From Massilia phyllostachyos (lineage in GTDB: Bacteria; Pseudomonadota; Gammaproteobacteria; Burkholderiales; Burkholderiaceae_D), in NCBI RefSeq assembly GCF_021044825.1, contig NZ_JAJNOC010000012.1, positions 62,001 through 126,000 on the forward strand: a DNA stretch of 64,000 nucleotides, read 5' to 3'. The notes beneath the pieces were generated by a model. That model was not told where the DNA came from and ran no database searches. It saw nothing but the letters and a program-made list of their open reading frames with translations. Made by a program: the position numbers and the translations under genes. Each line of letters opens with the position of its first letter. The first letter of the stretch is position 1. This document shows, one piece after another, positions 61,728 through 64,000 of this stretch.

Positions 61728-62987
61728 ATGAATAAACGTGTTCTCCTGATCGCCTTTCATTTTCCACCGCAGGCCGCCAGCAGCGGCATCCAGCGCACCC
61801 TGAGTTTTTCACGATACCTGGGCGGTTTCGCGTGGGAGCCGCTGGTGCTGTCGGCCCACCCGCGCGCCTACAGCCAGCAGAATCCCTCGCAGCTGGCCAG
61901 CATTCCCGAGGACATTGTGGTGCGCCGCGCATTCGCTCTCGACGCCAAGCACCACCTGGGCTACAAGGGCCGCTATCTGGCGCTCACGGCCCTGCCAGAC
62001 CGCTGGACCAGCTGGGCGCTGGGCGCGATTCCGGCCGGGCTGTCGCTGATCCGCCGCTACAAGCCGGAGGTGATCTGGTCGACCTTCCCGATCTCGACGG
62101 CGCACCTGATTGGGCTAGTCCTGCACCGGATCACCGGCTTGCCCTGGGTCGCCGATTTCCGCGATCCGATGATGCAGCCGTCCTACCCCGTCATTCCCAT
62201 GCAGCGCCGCATGTACCGCTGGATCGAGCGGCAGGCGGTGATGCGCTGCACCACCGCCGTATTCACCACCCATGGCGCCATGGAAGATTACCGACGCCGC
62301 TTTCCCGATGTTTCGCCGGCCAAGTTCCGCGTGATCGAGAACGGCTACGATGAGGACATCTTCGACGCCCAGCCCGCGGCGCCGGCCGGCGCCGGTGACG
62401 CTTCGCGGCGCCTGACCCTGCTGCACAGCGGGGTGCTGTACCAGGACGGACGCGATCCTGCGCCCTTCCTGCAGGCACTGGCGCACCTGAAGGAAGCTGG
62501 CAAGGCGACGCCGGACACGCTGCGCGTGGTGCTGCGTGCTCCCGGAGACCTGGACGGCACGCGCGCCTGCGTCGCGGCCGCCGGCGTAGCGGACCTGGTC
62601 GAAGTCGCAGCGCCGGTCACCTATCGCGAGGCGGTCAGCGAAATGCTGGCGGCCGACGGCCTGATGGTGTTCCAGGGCACGCCGTTCAATGCCCAGATCC
62701 CGGCCAAGCTCTACGAATACTTTCGCGCGCGCAAACCGATCATCGGCCTGCTCGACCCGGCCGGCGAAACCGCGCGCGTGCTCGGCAAGGCAGGCTGCAA
62801 CGACATCGCGCACATCGATTCGCCCGACGCCATCGCGGCCGCTCTGGAACGCTTTCTGACATGCATCGCCAAAGGCAGAGCCAAGGTCGCCAGCGAAGAG
62901 GTGATCCGCTCGGCGTCGCGCCGCAACCGCGCGCGCGAACTTGCCCTGGTGCTGGATGCCGCCGCACAAGGGGCACGGCAGGCATGA
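61728..62987 (+). CDS. Glycosyltransferase (GT4-like)
   Basis: A 419-residue GT-B enzyme beginning MNKRVLLIAFHFPPQAASSG. Other markers are WVADFRDPMMQPSYPVIPMQ, RLTLLHSGVLYQDGRDP and MVFQGTPFNAQIPAKLYEYF, the last being the donor-site region. It follows an AT-rich gap with a possible promoter, and its stop overlaps the flippase start (ATGA), so the two form a new unit. Confidence 0.88.
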   Translation: MNKRVLLIAFHFPPQAASSGIQRTLSFSRYLGGFAWEPLVLSAHPRAYSQQNPSQLASIPEDIVVRRAFALDAKHHLGYKGRYLALTALPDRWTSWALGAIPAGLSLIRRYKPEVIWSTFPISTAHLIGLVLHRITGLPWVADFRDPMMQPSYPVIPMQRRMYRWIERQAVMRCTTAVFTTHGAMEDYRRRFPDVSPAKFRVIENGYDEDIFDAQPAAPAGAGDASRRLTLLHSGVLYQDGRDPAPFLQALAHLKEAGKATPDTLRVVLRAPGDLDGTRACVAAAGVADLVEVAAPVTYREAVSEMLAADGLMVFQGTPFNAQIPAKLYEYFRARKPIIGLLDPAGETARVLGKAGCNDIAHIDSPDAIAAALERFLTCIAKGRAKVASEEVIRSASRRNRARELALVLDAAAQGARQA

Positions 62988-64000
62988 GCTCGAAGACCAG
63001 CGTCGTCTCCGGCATCAAGTGGACCTCGGCGTCGACCATGGGCCGGCGCTTGCTCGGCCTGGCGGCCAACATCGTGTTCGCGCGCCTGCTGGCCCCCGCC
63101 GATTTCGGGCTGGTGGCGATGGCCGGCGTCATGCTCGGCTTCGTGGACATCTTCAAGGACCTCGGCACCGGCGCAGCGCTGGTGCGCGAGAAGGAGCCGC
63201 GTCCCGGACTGCTCTCGAGCGTCTTCTGGCTGAACTGCGGCTTCGGCCTGGCAATGACCCTGGTCATGCTGGCGCTGTCGCCGCTGGTCGCTGCCTTTTA
63301 CCAGGAACCCAGGGTGCAGCCGGTGATCGCGGTGATGGCGCTGTCCTTCTTCCTGTCCTCGCTGTCGATCGTGCACACCTCGGTCCTGACCCGCGAGATG
63401 GCGTTCGAACGCCTGGCCAAGGTCGAGCTGGCGGCTTCGGTGCTGTCCTACGCCATCGGCATCGGCGCAGCCCTGCTGGGACATGGCGTGTGGAGCCTGG
63501 TCTACCAGGTCGTTGCCAACGCGGCGCTCGGCACCCTGTTCACCTGGTTTGCCAGCCCCTGGCGCCCGCGACTGATGTTCGCCTGGAGCGAGATCCGCGG
63601 CATCACCGGCTACAGCCTGAACCTGGCCGGCTACAACATCTTCTACTACTTCGCCCAGAACCTCGACAACCTGCTGATCGGCCGCTTCCTCGGCACCGAG
63701 GCGCTCGGCCTGTACGACCTGGCATACAAGCTGATGACCTTCCCCATGCAGGCCATTTCGGCCGTCTTCGGGCGGGTCATGATGCCCTACTATGCGCGCG
63801 CCCAGGACGACCTGCCGCGCTTCCGCCAGGCCTTCCTGCGGGTGGGCGGCGCCATCGCCTTCGTGACCTTCCCGATGATGTTCGGCCTGCTGGCCCTGCG
63901 CGAGCACTTCGTGTTCGCCGTGTTCGGCGCGGCCTGGGCGCCCGTCATTCCGCTGCTGGCGATGTTCGCGCCGCTGGCCGCGATCCGCTCGGTGCTGACG
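62984..64000 (+). CDS. Oligosaccharide flippase (WzxC-like), cut by window end
   Basis: The first 339 residues of a second PST-family flippase. The opening SSKTSVVSGIKWTSASTMGR, then FARLLAPADFGLVAMAGVML and NLDNLLIGRFLGTEALGLYD, is typical of WzxC/Wzx proteins. About 9-10 membrane segments are present. The usual length is 450-500 residues, so the C-terminus is missing because of the window edge only. Confidence 0.9.
   Translation, partial: MSSKTSVVSGIKWTSASTMGRRLLGLAANIVFARLLAPADFGLVAMAGVMLGFVDIFKDLGTGAALVREKEPRPGLLSSVFWLNCGFGLAMTLVMLALSPLVAAFYQEPRVQPVIAVMALSFFLSSLSIVHTSVLTREMAFERLAKVELAASVLSYAIGIGAALLGHGVWSLVYQVVANAALGTLFTWFASPWRPRLMFAWSEIRGITGYSLNLAGYNIFYYFAQNLDNLLIGRFLGTEALGLYDLAYKLMTFPMQAISAVFGRVMMPYYARAQDDLPRFRQAFLRVGGAIAFVTFPMMFGLLALREHFVFAVFGAAWAPVIPLLAMFAPLAAIRSVLT

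Noticed and set aside
1-64000. CRISPR arrays, tRNA or rRNA genes, insertion sequences, prophage genes
   Set aside because: No regularly spaced repeats, cloverleaf-like RNA genes, transposase motifs or phage structural genes were recognised by reading; a tRNAscan/ISfinder run would settle it.

Overview
The window looks like a chromosomal segment of a Massilia/Telluria-type betaproteobacterium (Oxalobacteraceae, Burkholderiales). This is inferred from the high GC content, the complete exosortase A (XrtA)/PEP-CTERM exopolysaccharide locus with its FemAB-like, amidotransferase and formyltransferase-deacetylase genes, FeeM-type acyltransferases, a fused isobutyryl-CoA mutase and a Tad pilus locus. 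No rRNA, tRNA, CRISPR array, insertion sequence or phage gene was seen.

Layout. (1) 1-7848 is a carbohydrate-utilisation region. A flavin-dependent halogenase-family gene (cut by the window start) and a TonB-dependent receptor are on the minus strand. They are divergent from a secreted deacetylase and a GH16 lipoprotein. Both divergent promoters carry a near-identical LacI-type palindrome just after the -10 box, so the two units are probably co-regulated. A DUF2807 protein and the remnant of a BON-domain lipoprotein follow. (2) 8133-18982 is a minus-strand Tad/Flp pilus locus: flp, tadV, an AAA ATPase, rcpC/cpaB, rcpA/cpaC, a small lipoprotein, tadZ, tadA, tadB, tadC, tadD. A strong terminator follows flp. 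TadE, TadF and TadG are not here. (3) 19330-21978 holds c-di-GMP enzymes (a GGDEF cyclase and an HD-GYP phosphodiesterase) around an internally deleted DsbA-family gene. (4) 22194-25835 holds icmF and a small conserved-looking gene. (5) 26028-33312 is a PEP-CTERM accessory block: the TPR lipoprotein PrsT, two paralogous FeeM-type N-acyltransferases, a ThiF/E1-like protein, a PEP-CTERM protein with a sigma-54 promoter, and a methyltransferase. (6) 33556-37262 is a compact minus-strand unit: a cysteine-containing exported protein, a PqqD-like protein, an HprK-like kinase, a nucleotidyltransferase and a GAF protein. This is the best candidate for a poorly described protein-maturation system. (7) 37449-64000 is the XrtA exopolysaccharide locus: export lipoprotein and protease on minus, then one long plus-strand run of tightly coupled genes. 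These are the chain-length protein, tyrosine kinase, outer-membrane protein, ATPase, deacetylase, FemAB, glycosyltransferases, exosortase-EpsI fusion, formyltransferase-deacetylase fusion, asparagine-synthetase-like amidotransferase, ligase and two flippases (the last cut by the window end).

How the parts work together. Regions 5 and 7 form one envelope programme. XrtA sorts PEP-CTERM proteins while the linked operon makes, modifies, flips, polymerises and exports a polysaccharide. The c-di-GMP enzymes and Tad pilus next door fit a surface/biofilm lifestyle (inference). The initiating sugar transferase and the PrsK/PrsR regulators usual for such loci are not in this window.
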